Shown in pieces: positions 12,801-22,997 of a DNA stretch of 64,000 nt. The DNA is from Thamnidium elegans (Eukaryota; Mucoromycota; Mucoromycetes; Mucorales; Mucoraceae), in contig JAIXMG010000007.1 in assembly GCA_025201345.1 (NCBI GenBank), positions 248,001-312,000 of the forward strand, in the 5' to 3' direction. The notes under the pieces were generated by a model, which was given only the letters and a program-made list of their open reading frames with translations, searched no databases and was not told where the DNA came from. A program made the position numbers and the translations under genes. Numbering within the stretch: position 1 is the stretch's first letter; each line of letters opens with the position of its first letter.

Positions 12801-13090
12801 ATGATACTAGTAAGTTTGTTTGTCTTTACTACAATTTATTTTTTTATTTACTTATCTTTATCGACTTAGTTGTTTCTTGGAGTGAGTATCATAAATTCTA
12901 CCCTGATCCAGAAAAGATCAATTTGGGTCACGTTCATGATCCTACTATGTCTGTCCATGAAGTTAGACAGGAATTAAACAAGATCCGTGGTCATCTTGTT
13001 GAATTCCCTACAAAGTTTTTATCATTTGAAGATCTTCAAGGTGAAGCTATTCCTTTTATTGGAAGTGCGATGCAAGAGTTATACACTTAA
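9804..13090 (+). CDS. Phospholipase D (two HKD motifs, no PX/PH)
   Basis: Phosphatidylcholine-hydrolysing PLD superfamily enzyme producing phosphatidic acid. The first HKD motif is [20 protein letters not shown] (exon ending near 10718). The second is [23 protein letters not shown], with the downstream GDRDSEIAM signature, near 12325-12425. Family signatures WWLSPELYLKRPP, YSSYQNF-type linker and YIENQFF-like text are also present. The protein is spread over roughly 13-15 exons with 50-110-nt introns and should be about 800 residues. The N-terminus ([19 protein letters not shown]) goes almost directly into the catalytic region, so the PX and PH domains found in Spo14/PLD1 are missing, as in several fungal PLDs. 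Stop TAA is at 13088-13090. Confidence 0.9.
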
Positions 13091-14934
13091 AAAAAGAAGA
13101 TTTTCTTGAAAAGGGGGACAATAATAGCTTATTTTTATTGTGCCGAGATCCTATTACCTAGTTACTTAATAAATATTTCTATCCAAACTTTTTTGATTAT
13201 AAATCTCAAAGTTTTTAATGTAAAGAAATAAGATACAACCGTATTGGGGAACAGTTCTAGAGTCCTACATACGCCTCTGTTACAGAAAATTATCAGACTT
13301 TAAAAAGGTAATTGTTTTTATTATAAGAAAATGTGTGTGCCTTATATACACATTGTATTTAAATGGACGCTTATCATAAGATGTGAAACTTAGACAGTAT
13401 TAGCAAGCCATTTATATATGAGCAATTTGAATACAGAAATAGTTTCTTCAGAAGGTTAATTATAACAGCAGCAATGTCTGTTATCTTTCTAATTGGCTTC
13501 AAGAATAAAAGATATAAGATATAGCCTTGTGGATTAACTATAAATGATGTGACAATTATTTATATAAACCAGTTATCTTAATTATTCAATAGTATTAACA
13601 GTAGTTTATAAATTTATACTCAATCGATAGAACGCTAAAAGGTATCTGAATATTGTAAGTAAAATAGTATAATTGTGTATATATTAGGACCAGAGGGAGA
13701 ATAACGGTGTTGAACGTTATTGGGTGAAATATTCATGTAAGTGACTATATGGGAATATGAGCACTTGTATAAGCTATAATCAACTATCACGTGGCGTACT
13801 GAATGTTGAAAAATACTTGGTATCTTTACGTTTCGATTTTCTAGAGTTATCTCAATGTTAAAGTTGTGTTTATGAAATCAATCCAGTCTAAATAAGTAAA
13901 TATTTGCTCTAACAGGCTGCTAGGGATGCGTGTTAAATGGTTACGGTTGCAGAGGCCGATTTTCTAAATAGGTTAGTTTAGTCACAATAAAAAGGGATTT
14001 ATTTAACTGATAAAAAGGATTTATTTAATCACCATTTGTTGGAGGTGCACCAAAAAAGTACATCATAAATTGGTACTGGTGGTATAAATGGTGATGTACC
14101 AAGAATTAACAGAAAAACTAAACCCTGTGTTCACATATTTATTCTTTTGGTTTGCCAGTCTAAGTTATCACCATGTAGCCTCTTCTCTGGTAACCCTTTA
14201 AAGCCAAATGGGTCAGCAATGATCTTTTTCTTTGGTCTAGCTGTTCACCCTTTTTTGGAATCTAGTCTTGTGCCTTCACATGGTGATTCTGTTAATCGAA
14301 ACATATTTCGAGACTGAACAAGACATTCCTATTTATTAATAAGATAGATTGTATTTAGAAAAACTAATATATAGTTTGTAATATTGATTTTATACCATCA
14401 AGTAATCTCAGCAAAAGGTAGAACATTGTCATGTCTTGGATTTAGTGGATAGAGTATCCAAGATTGTGTTAAACATGGGGCAGCGTTATGCAATGTAAAA
14501 AGGAAATAGAACAAAATTGAATAGTAATTAAGCAAAACCACAGGAAAAAAGAAACGTGTGATAGAACTTATTTATTATCTATCATGGTGGACGAGGAAAA
14601 CAACTTAATATCTTATGTTAGAGATAAAAGCACATTTATGATCCACTGACTTCAGTTGCCTTAGAAGTAATCGACAAAAACAATGATAATTGTCTGTTAT
14701 TAAACCAATCAAGCACACCAATATTCTTTATATTATACTATAACTTTCAAAAGATTGTAGATGGAAATTTCGTTAAGAGATGTACTGCCGAACTCACAAA
14801 TTCACTTCTTTTCCTCTCTAAAAGCATACTTTTTTTCGGTCAACGTGACGGCTAACTTTTTTCATACAGGTCAAGGAGAAAATATGTTTTTTTCCTTTTT
14901 TTACAACGATCTTTTACCCCTCAATAAATAATAA
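13091..14934. other. Gene-poor intergenic DNA with possible decayed repeat
   Basis: 1.8 kb of AT-rich sequence without a convincing gene. Around 14026-14100 there are short inverted repeats (ATCACCATTT with AAATGGTGAT; GTACATCA with TGATGTAC). On the minus strand near 14130-14250 a short open stretch reads KKKIIADPFGFKGLPEKRLH followed by GDNLDWQTKRINM. It has stops on both sides and could be a relic of a coding or mobile sequence. Nothing else was identified. Confidence 0.35.
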
Positions 14935-15231
14935 ATGCCATCACTTGGTTCTTTTACTACCTTGTTAACTACAGCAAAACCTTTTGTTGCCAAGAATCTT
15001 GGACCATTGTCTTCTAATGTGATAAGGCAACAACAGCCGCAACATAATTATACAACGAAACCTGTGATCACTGAGAGTGCAATATTAAATTCGTTTCCTA
15101 GACCCAATCTTCAACCTACGTTGCAATCTTCTCCTAGTATATATAGTCTTCAAATGTTGAAAACAATGAATCCTACACAAAATTGTAGTAATTGTTCTGG
15201 TCCACATTCCACAGATTTTTGCCCTTGTTAA
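14935..15231 (+). CDS. Small hypothetical protein, 98 aa, with C-terminal Cys/His knuckle-like motif
   Basis: Single-exon frame, not recognised. The first third (MPSLGSFTTLLTTAKPFVAK) is hydroxylated and basic, and could be a mitochondrial presequence. The middle is Gln/Asn/Pro-rich and the last 15 residues are CSNCSGPHSTDFCPC. The spacing C-x2-C-x3-H-x4-C is one residue shorter than a retroviral-type CCHC knuckle, so metal binding is only a possibility. A pyrimidine-rich leader precedes the ATG and an AATAAA-rich 3' region follows, as for other genes here. Confidence 0.5.
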   Translation: MPSLGSFTTLLTTAKPFVAKNLGPLSSNVIRQQQPQHNYTTKPVITESAILNSFPRPNLQPTLQSSPSIYSLQMLKTMNPTQNCSNCSGPHSTDFCPC

Positions 15232-15389
15232 TTTCCCTTCTTTTTTAATTTTTTTTTTTTGTATCCATATAATCTTTCATTGCATGTTATTTATACGTTC
15301 AATTTACCATATAAAAAAAGAGAAATAGTTATAGTTTTGCTAATTTAATAAATATAATACAATTTGTTTTATTTTTGTTTTCATCAAAT

Positions 15390-15617
15390 CTATTTAGCAA
15401 CTCTTGCACGTCTCTTCTTTTGCTTAGCCTGTTGTTAATGAAAAGTTAATGAGCTGTCAGATATTTATTAAGGTTTCTAACTTACCTTGAGAGCACCCTT
15501 AAGCTTAGCTGTCTTGTTAGGCTTTGATGCAACACCACGAACGATCATTAAGTTGTTGGTTGTGGTAGCTTGTGTCATAAAACGACCAAAGACATTTTTA
15601 GTGAAAAGTGAAAGCAT
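15390..15617 (-). CDS. Very small basic protein, 55 aa, possibly mitochondrial ribosomal
   Basis: Two exons (15617-15486 and 15428-15390) separated by a 57-nt GT-AG intron. They give MLSLFTKNVFGRFMTQATTT at the N-terminus and a Lys/Arg-rich end (KTAKLKGALKAKQKKRRARV). The N-terminus has the hydrophobic/Arg/Ser-Thr pattern of a mitochondrial targeting sequence. The highly basic tail is typical of tiny mitoribosomal proteins, but I cannot assign it to a family. The frame is preserved over the intron, which supports it being real. Confidence 0.5.
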
Positions 15618-16280
15618 GTTTAAACGATAAAGAAGAAGAAAAAAAGGATTTTTTTTTTTAAAAAAAAAAAAAGACCAGGGTGTTTAAAAAAAATGACAAT
15701 TTCCTACCCGTTTAGGAATAAACATTTTGACTTGTTCAAAATAATTAGGTGAAGTATTAGAGTCGCGGCGTATTTTATTCAAAGTATGCATAAATAAAAT
15801 CGACTTGGTGTAATTTCTTCAAATAATGTAAATTATTGACGCTATAGCCACGTAAAGAAATAATAAACAATGATGAATTGTTATCTCTGTAAATAGCTCT
15901 CGAGCTCATGTAAGTTACAGTTTATTTAAAAAAAAAATATGCATTCTGTGTCTTCATATTATACTACATGAAATGATTTTAAAACTTTCAAAAGGTTTTC
16001 TATGATTAAAGATTTAGAAAAGCTTGTTTTGCACAAGTTATAGTTATAATACAAACTTAACTGTTCGTAATATGCCTTTAATATCAAACATCAGAAGCAG
16101 ACTTTTCTTTAAATAATTTTGTCTAATAAAGGAAACTAGTATGGAATGTAGGAAATTCATTTTTGGAACAAGATATAGCTACGATTTTATTTTATCTTTA
16201 TTTAATCTGTGATAGGATACATAACATGTATATAAAAAGCTCTTATTTCTTAATAAAATATTTTGCACTTTACTTTTACA
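15618..16280. other. Intergenic
   Basis: About 660 bp of AT-rich DNA with poly(A)/poly(T) runs around 15650-15690. It separates the divergent 55-aa and 67-aa genes. No feature identified. Confidence 0.4.
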
Positions 16281-16484
16281 ATGACAAGACCACAATTACT
16301 TTTCAGTCCATTGTTTTACAGAAGGAGAATTATAAAGGACTATGGTCGCGTGTGTCGAGATATAGGCGCATTGATTCCTTATTATGAAGCCGAGTTAAAA
16401 CAAAATCAAGACGAAATCGATAGGTTAGAGAGTAATATGGAAACTATTCGAGATTTAGCCAAGGAAGAAATTGAAAAAGACTAG
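16281..16484 (+). CDS. Small hypothetical coiled-coil protein, 67 aa
   Basis: Single-exon frame beginning MTRPQLLFSPLFYRRRIIKD. The first half is Arg-rich with an LLFSPLFYRRR element. It continues YGRVCRDIGALIPYYEAEL, and the last 30 residues have a heptad-like pattern (QDEIDRLESNMETIRDLAKE) consistent with a short coiled coil. A nearer upstream ATG at 16263 exists, but 16281 gives a more typical N-terminus. Size and composition suggest a small mitochondrial protein; this is inference and no family was recognised. Confidence 0.5.
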   Translation: MTRPQLLFSPLFYRRRIIKDYGRVCRDIGALIPYYEAELKQNQDEIDRLESNMETIRDLAKEEIEKD

Positions 16485-17385
16485 TGTATCATTTCTTATA
16501 TATAATAATAAATATATATAACTAATAAAAGTGTTTTATGGATATAACGCTTTTACCTATAATTTTATTTACGCGTTATTTTATTTTAAAAAGATGTGAA
16601 ACAACTTTTTCGCAGTTCGTAATTTGGCTGCATGATATCATAAACAATACATACTAAAAAAAAAACGGTATCTTTTATCTAGATATTTACTAAACACGTA
16701 TAGATTAAACTTGTTGCCTTAATGCACATGTAAATAAGAAAAAAGGGCCGCCCTTTCTTTTCGAGTAGTTGTATAGTAATAAGATGAAGACGGGGGAAAG
16801 GGGTTTTTATTATAAAAAAGTATTGATTAAGTGATGACAAATACTTTAATACATGCATTCTTTTTTTTTAAAAAGATAGCAAGAAAAAAAAAGGAAGGGG
16901 GGCAGAGGTTTGGTCGGTTTATATATACATTGCTTCATTAAACTAGTTTATACCCAGGATACTCTTTCTGTCACATTTGTCAACAGATAGCATGGTGTAT
17001 AGTTAGCAACGATGGATAACGGCGTTAATGCAAACCTTAATATTATTATTATTTTCTAAGCGTGTAAACCAAAAAAAGGATATGCCCTTTTTTTTTTAAA
17101 AAAAAAGGGTATCCATCATGTTGTAACTCCTTTGATGTGTATATACAAACTATAAAAAAAAAATATAGGGTGGAATATTCTATTGATTTGCTTGATAATT
17201 GCCCTTGCAGTAGTATAGATACGACTAAAATTAGAGTTTTCACAGTCCTCTTTGGGGTAGATTTATCTGATTGTTTATTACGTCAAGTTGTTACTCAGCC
17301 TACTAAAAGAAAAAAGTATAAAAAAGCAAAATAAAAATCAATTTTTTCTTTTTTTATAATTATAATTATATATTTAAATTAAAAA
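16485..17385. other. Intergenic with A/T-rich hairpin
   Basis: About 900 bp. At 17078-17114 GGATATGCCC-T(10) is followed by A(9)-GGGTATCC, an almost perfect hairpin with a two-base bulge. A short frame near 17137-17334 looks non-coding. The last 50 bp before 17386 are T-rich promoter-like sequence of the peroxiredoxin gene. Confidence 0.4.
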
Positions 17386-17959
17386 ATGGTAAGTTTGGCA
17401 TATATTTTCCTTTATTTTTCTTTTGAGGCAAGTAACTAAGTCGTCGTTTATATAGACTATCTCTGTTGGCGACACTCTTCCTAAAGACGTACTTACTTAT
17501 GTCCCCTACGACCCCAAGCGTGACCCTATGGCTTGTCCCGCACCTGTTAAATTTGATTTAGCAAAAGAACTCCAAGGTAAAAAAGCTGTTATCTTCGCTA
17601 TTCCCGGTGCTTTTACACCTACATGCTCTGAACAACACGTTCCTGAATTTCTTGCCAAGTATGACGAGTTGAAGTCAAAGGGAGTTGATTTAATTATTTG
17701 TGTTGCTGTGAATGATGGCTTTGTAATGGACGCGTTTGGACAGCACTTGAAGGTCAAAGATAAGATTATCATGGCTTCTGATGGTGGATCTGGATTCTTT
17801 GAACATTTAGGATTAACCTTGGATTTGACCAAGGCTGGTATGGGTGTAAGATCCCAACGATTTGCCTTGGTAGTTAATGATTTGAAGGTTGAGTATGTTG
17901 GTGTGGATGAATCTGGTGTTGATAAGTCAGGTCCTAAGGGCGTCTTGACTGCTTTGTAA
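17386..17959 (+). CDS. Peroxiredoxin, Ahp1/Prx5 type
   Basis: Thiol peroxidase reducing H2O2 and alkyl hydroperoxides. Exon 1 is only the start codon (17386-17388), followed immediately by GTAAGT. Exon 2 is 17456-17959, giving 168 residues beginning MTISVGDTLPKDVL. The peroxidatic cysteine is Cys58 in the signature PGAFTPTCS. Cys28 (MACPAP) lies 30 residues upstream, close to the Cys31/Cys62 arrangement of yeast Ahp1, so an Ahp1-like resolving cysteine is likely. AFGQHLKVKDKIIMASDGGS and the FALVVNDLKVEYVGVDESG region are typical of the Prx5 subfamily. There is no presequence or SKL-type end, so a cytosolic location is probable. Confidence 0.92.
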
Positions 17960-18182
17960 ATAAGTACTTATTATACCAAATAAAAAAATAAAAAAAAAAG
18001 CTTTTTGTGGGAATTTATTATTTGTTTGTGTTTTATTGTATGTGGGAATATATTTAAATTTCTTTTTATTTCTATTTTGATTGAAACATTGACATATCAA
18101 CTTGACATTTTTCTGTTGGCGCTACAAGACCTACATCACCAAAAAGAAAAAAAAAGGACAAGTTGGGCAAAAATTCATTTCA

Positions 18183-20096
18183 TTAGGTTTTGTTATATAT
18201 ATTACCATCTTTTAATTTAAAATTAGCTTCTGAAAAAGAAACAGGGGAGTTACAAAGTGTACCAATTTCAACTTTTTCAGCTGCGTAACTTTGAATTACT
18301 TCTGCTGCTGTAGCAACATTAAAACAATTACGAATATCAAGTCCAGCGTCTCCTAAACACCCTGGTTGTTGTCCAAATCGTTTAGGGCCCTTAATATGAC
18401 CAAATTTCATCATACTACGTTGTTCTGCTAAACTGCCCAAATCCTCTGGTTGGTCTTGAGTGGTAGAGTATGTTGTGATGGAAGAGGTACTGGCTGTATA
18501 AGAAGATATCATACGTGGTGATGTACCAATATGCGTGAAAGAGATTTTACGAGATAGCAGTGTACCCCAACTGGAAATACTTTTTTTCATCTTTTGTAAG
18601 GCTCTTTGAGAGGTAGGTGGTAAAGGAGAGACGGGGATGGGCTGTGTGATACTTAAGATAGAGGTAAGAGACGATGCGGAGAGGTCGATGGTCTTGGAGA
18701 GTGGTGGGCGTAAACTAGATACGTCTGGTTCTTTAGCAGAGGAAGGCGGAGGGTCCATTGCGATTGGATGGACTAATATAACAGGAAATTCTGCTACAAT
18801 ATCAGTTCTATTATAAAAATTAAGCTGGTAAATTATGCATCCTAATAATAATAATAAAAGATTTACCTTTCTGCAGAACATATTAACATTTGAATCGAAA
18901 AAGATACATCGATTAATTTTTGATTACGTACAGTAACTTGATTTAACTAGAATAATAATAATAATAAAAATATTATGTGGTGCCTTTTCTTTAAAAAAAA
19001 AAAAAGAGAGAGACTTACAGGAGCATCAATTGTCATCGTAACATTATCTCTTGAATTTGATTCTAAAGGTTGCCACCATCCCATCTTGGATAATGAGGAA
19101 TGTGATACAATATCACAAGATACATTATTCAAGATGGTTTGTTTACGCAAAAGTTGTAGTTTCATATCACATATCTATAGTTTGTTATATTTTAATTTAT
19201 GCAAAACTTGGGGAAAAAAACAAGTATGTTCCTTACTGTGTAGCGTGTTGGGTTATTTATTTTAACTGTAATGTAAATAGGAGCTCCAGACATCCAAACC
19301 ATACGTGATAAAGATAAATCGACCATGACTGACTTCCAAACTTGTTTGGAGTCTAGTATAGGTACATATAGGTCAATCGCGTCTTTAGATTTAAGGGAGG
19401 ATACGTTTGGGTATATAAGAAGGGTCTTTTTTGAAGATCTAATTTGATCATTTGATTTAAGAAAACTTAATTGTTTGTAATTAGTATATATATATTTTTT
19501 TTAAAATGTAAAATAAATCATACCATTGTAATTCGTATTGAATACTACATCTTTTATCGGCATATGAACCACCTAGTTCAGGAGATAAAGTGATTACAAA
19601 TGGTATCACTAGTTTGTCTTCATAAAGGTGTGAGTGGATTTGATGGTGGTCCAAGTTAAATATTAAGGAATTTAAAAACGGGTAATGTATATCATGAACC
19701 ACTAATTCAATTATTTGTTAGTAAAAAGAGAGAGAAACAGAAGAGTATTTTACCTTCTATTCCTAACAAGGATAATTCTACTTGTTGCACATTTTTTTGA
19801 TCAATCACTAGAGTACCTACTAGTTCTCCGTTGGCAACAACGTGCGGAGATTTCATGTATATTTTAATCACATTATTTTCCTTCAAGTGTTGTCCCTTTT
19901 TTTTTAACCAAACAGTGGAAAGTATGGAACGATTGTCGTGTAACTTTTTTTTTAAATAATCAGAAATAACAGTGGATGTAGTCGATTGAACAGAAGGAGA
20001 AAAAGATATACGTTTGTTGTCACAAGGACTAATACGATTGTTTGTATGTAAAGGTAACTGTAAAGTATTTAAGCACCAAGATTTTACTTGATCCAT
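18183..20096 (-). CDS. Alpha-arrestin / arrestin-related trafficking adaptor-like protein
   Basis: Arrestin-fold adaptor, which in fungi usually links Rsp5-type ubiquitin ligases to plasma-membrane transporters. The N-lobe has VVANGELVGTLVIDQKNVQQ followed by VELSLLGIEG, and KLVIPFVITLSPELGGSY followed by CSIQYELQW. The C-lobe starts with SGAPIYITVKI and MKLQLLRKQTILNNVSCDI, with further beta-strand text to ICSAERTDIVAEFPVILVHP. About six exons are seen. The last exon (18183 to about 18800) is a Ser/Thr/Pro-rich tail. No clear PPxY was seen in the exons read; the tail contains only Pro-rich stretches such as MDPPPSS. Start ATG is at 20096. Exact borders of the middle exons are not certain. 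Confidence 0.75.
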
Positions 20097-20167
20097 ATTA
20101 TTTTATATAAAGGGGTTGATAATGGGGAAAAAAAAAAGACAAATAGGTTACATAGAATGTTTATATA

Positions 20168-20170
<3 letters not shown>

Positions 20171-20211
<41 letters not shown>
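20171..20211. repeat. A(41) homopolymer
   Basis: Uninterrupted run of 41 adenines directly after a TATATATAT stretch. It lies between the start of the arrestin-like gene and the 3' end of the four-TM gene. Confidence 0.95.
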
Positions 20212-20213
<2 letters not shown>

Positions 20214-20242
20214 TCCGAAAATTCTTTATATACATATTTTAT

Positions 20243-20773
20243 TTAAATTTTTTCATTTGTTGGTAATTGAATTTGATTTCCTGTAACACTCTTCAAGGTA
20301 ACAAGGCCAGCTTCAATTGAAAATAATAAGACAATAGCATATTTCAAAGCGTAAATAAACCCAAACAAAATACAACCAGTGTCTTGCAATAAACAAAGAC
20401 TAGAGTGACCAATCATTTCGGTAGTCTTTAAATCAAACAAAATAGAAAACATCCAACTTAGTGCTAACCCAAGTGGCATCAACCATTGACAAAGAATTTC
20501 GATGATACAAGCTTCAGTTTCTTTGGCGGTTGGGCTAAGTAATACAAAAAGTGGACAGAAGATAGAGGCCTGTGCAGCTACCAACGTTGATATTAAACGA
20601 CGATCTGTAATGGATTGGATCATCCATGCTTTACTGTCTGTCGTATCGGAAATGTTTAAAGGTGTTGCATTGGAACTGTAAAGGAAGAGTGAACCAATTA
20701 CAATTACAATGGTTGTAATTAATGTGGTCAGTCGAATACAGTGTAAGAATGTTGTTATTCTATGAGTTTTCAT
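20243..20773 (-). CDS. Four-transmembrane hypothetical protein, 176 aa
   Basis: Single-exon gene, MKTHRITTFLHCIRL at the N-terminus. Four hydrophobic segments are visible: around residues 13-32 (LTTLITTIVIVIGSLFLY), 62-80, 92-112 (WLMPLGLALSWMFSILFDL) and 128-158 (ILFGFIYALKYAIVLLFSI). The layout recalls MARVEL/tetraspan fungal membrane proteins, but there is no diagnostic motif. The loop between TM1 and TM2 contains NATPLNISDTTDSKAW, with two possible N-glycosylation sites. Function unknown. Confidence 0.65.
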   Translation of the reverse strand: MKTHRITTFLHCIRLTTLITTIVIVIGSLFLYSSNATPLNISDTTDSKAWMIQSITDRRLISTLVAAQASIFCPLFVLLSPTAKETEACIIEILCQWLMPLGLALSWMFSILFDLKTTEMIGHSSLCLLQDTGCILFGFIYALKYAIVLLFSIEAGLVTLKSVTGNQIQLPTNEKI

Positions 20774-21208
20774 AATTATTTTTTAAGAAAAGATATATAA
20801 AAAAAAGGGAAAAAGAGTACATGCGAAAAAAAAAGAATGATTCTATTTTATACAGTTTATAGATAACAAGTCGAGATCAAAATGATTTATTCGCGTCTAA
20901 AAAAATATCCTCAGAATGCAACCGTCACGTTTAAACAAACATAGAAGGTTACTATGGTCACGTAGTATGTCTAGAATTTTATTCTTGCTATAGTAATATA
21001 CTTTAAAGTACGTATTTTACTTTTTTCCTTTTTATGTTACCTTTTTTTTATTCATTTTACCAGTCAGTTGTTTTTTTTTTAGCTTATCGGTTTCGAGGCA
21101 TACACTGAGTTCTAAAATATTAGTGTGCCAAAAAAAAACAAGTTTTTTTTTCTTTTTCTTTCTTTTACTCTTTTTTTTTTTTTTTTTTTTTGTTTAGTCA
21201 TAGATAGA
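20774..21208. other. Divergent promoter region
   Basis: About 430 bp between two divergent genes. Long T tracts (21171-21191) lie just before the RING-protein start. Nothing else identified. Confidence 0.4.
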
Positions 21209-22843
21209 ATGAGCGAAGAAACACGTCAAGGTCAACCTAGGTACTGGTGTCATATCTGTAATGCCGAAAGAAATATTTATATGGCACCCGACCCTACTTG
21301 TCAACAATGTAATGAACAGTTTATTGAAGAAGTAAGTTTTATTTTATTTTGAAAATTAGTTTTATTTTATTTTTTTTTTATGTGTAAATATATACAAAAC
21401 TTATTTTATTATCCCAGCTTCAATCGGACGATGACCCTCGAGCCTTTTTAGCAGGTACCGATAACAACCCGACATCCAACACACAATTACCAGAAGGAAT
21501 AAGTAACGCAACCGGAGCTCATATATTTTCCTATTCACCTTCTACGGGCAGAATTAATAATATAAACGGGTCTAACGAAGATGATTTATATCAGTATTTC
21601 ACACCTCGCTCCAATACTGAAGAAGGAGCAGACAACAATGTTCCTCCGTTGGGCAATTTTGTACAAAATCTGCTGACCAATATATTAGGTCCTAATATTG
21701 AATTACCTGCTAATACTGCTGGTGATGGTGAGACTACTACTCGACCCATGATGTTTTATGGAAGTATGGTGGATGGTAATATGAGATTTCAACCCGTACC
21801 GGGTATGCCGGGTGGAATGCCTGCCGAAGGTGAACAAGATACGACAAATCAAAACGAAAGAGGGGATGCTGGTGGTGAACGAGGTACTGGTGAAGAAACA
21901 GGTGCAACAGGTAGAGGAAATAATATTGCCAGGTATGATGTATACATATATATTATATATGTATTTTTTTTTTTTTTTTTTTTTTTGTATTAACAAAATT
22001 ATAAAAACAGTATTTTACAATTCTTTTCTGCTATAACAGGAGCTCCTATGGATGCTGGTTTAGTTGGTAACCCTAATGATTACGTATTCTCTCAAACTGC
22101 GCTAGATAATATTATAACTCAATTGATGGAACAAACAGGAGGGTAATTTTTTTATTGATCTATACATATAATGAAATATATAATCTAAAAGAAAAGTGGT
22201 TTAGAGCTTCAGCACCTCCTCCTGCACCTGAACAAGTCATTGAGGCACTTCCAAAGAGAGCTTTGACTGACGAAGAAAAGAGTACGGAAACAGATTGTGC
22301 GGTTTGTAAGGATCAATTTGAATCTCACGAGATTGTCATTGAGTTACCTTGTGAGCATGTCTTTCATGATGAGTGTATTAAACCATGGTTAAAGTTAAAC
22401 AGTACTTGTCCTGTTTGGTAAATATTCAGTTATATATATATATAAAAAAGGGATGATTATTTATTTATTTATTTATCTATTTATCTTTAAAAAAAAGTCG
22501 TCATTCAGTTTTACCTGAACAAGAATCAAACGAGAATAACAATAACAATAATACCCAAAATACACAAGGATCAGAAAATAATAATAATAGTGAAGGTAAT
22601 AATAATACAACAGCTTCGTTTACTTGGACAGGTGGTAATGGAACTGCTCAAGCAAACATGCCTGCTTCTTGGCCGTTAAACTTGGCCAATGGATTTCCTT
22701 GGGCTAGTTTATCGGGTAGAGCGAATCAGTCTAATACTCAAACTTCCAATCAAACAAGTACGACTGATCAATCAAATAACCATGATAATACAAGTAACAA
22801 TGCATCTTCAAACCCTATGGATGAAGATCTTGATCTCGATTAA
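21209..22843 (+). CDS. RING-H2 E3 ubiquitin ligase, RNF126/RNF115 type
   Basis: Five exons: 21209-21331, 21418 to about 21934, 22011-22142, 22205-22417 and 22498-22843. The N-terminal zinc finger is CHIC...CQQC (residues 14-38), matching the RNF126/BCA2 N-terminal finger that binds ubiquitin or BAG6 clients. The RING-H2 domain is CAVCKDQFESHEIVIELPCE followed by HVFHDECIKPWLKLNSTCPV and CR, split by an intron in the last CPVC. A conserved segment before the RING (LDNIITQLMEQTGG...PPPAPEQVIEALPKRAL) also matches the family. The central part is low-complexity and the C-terminus is Asn/Gln/Thr-rich. Human homologs act in quality control of mislocalised hydrophobic proteins. Confidence 0.9.
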
Positions 22844-22997
22844 AAAAGAAAGAAGTCACTCGTGTTTTAGTACATAGAAAGCATTTATACACAAAAGAAA
22901 AAGAAAAGAGACAATAAATAATAATGAAAAAAAAAAAGACTAATACACATTATCCATGTGTTTATGAAAAAAAGGAGGGGTATATATATATAAAAAG

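Noticed and set aside
17137..17334. 65-codon frame upstream of the peroxiredoxin gene
   Set aside because: Composition is not protein-like, there is no splice support, and it overlaps promoter-like AT-rich DNA.
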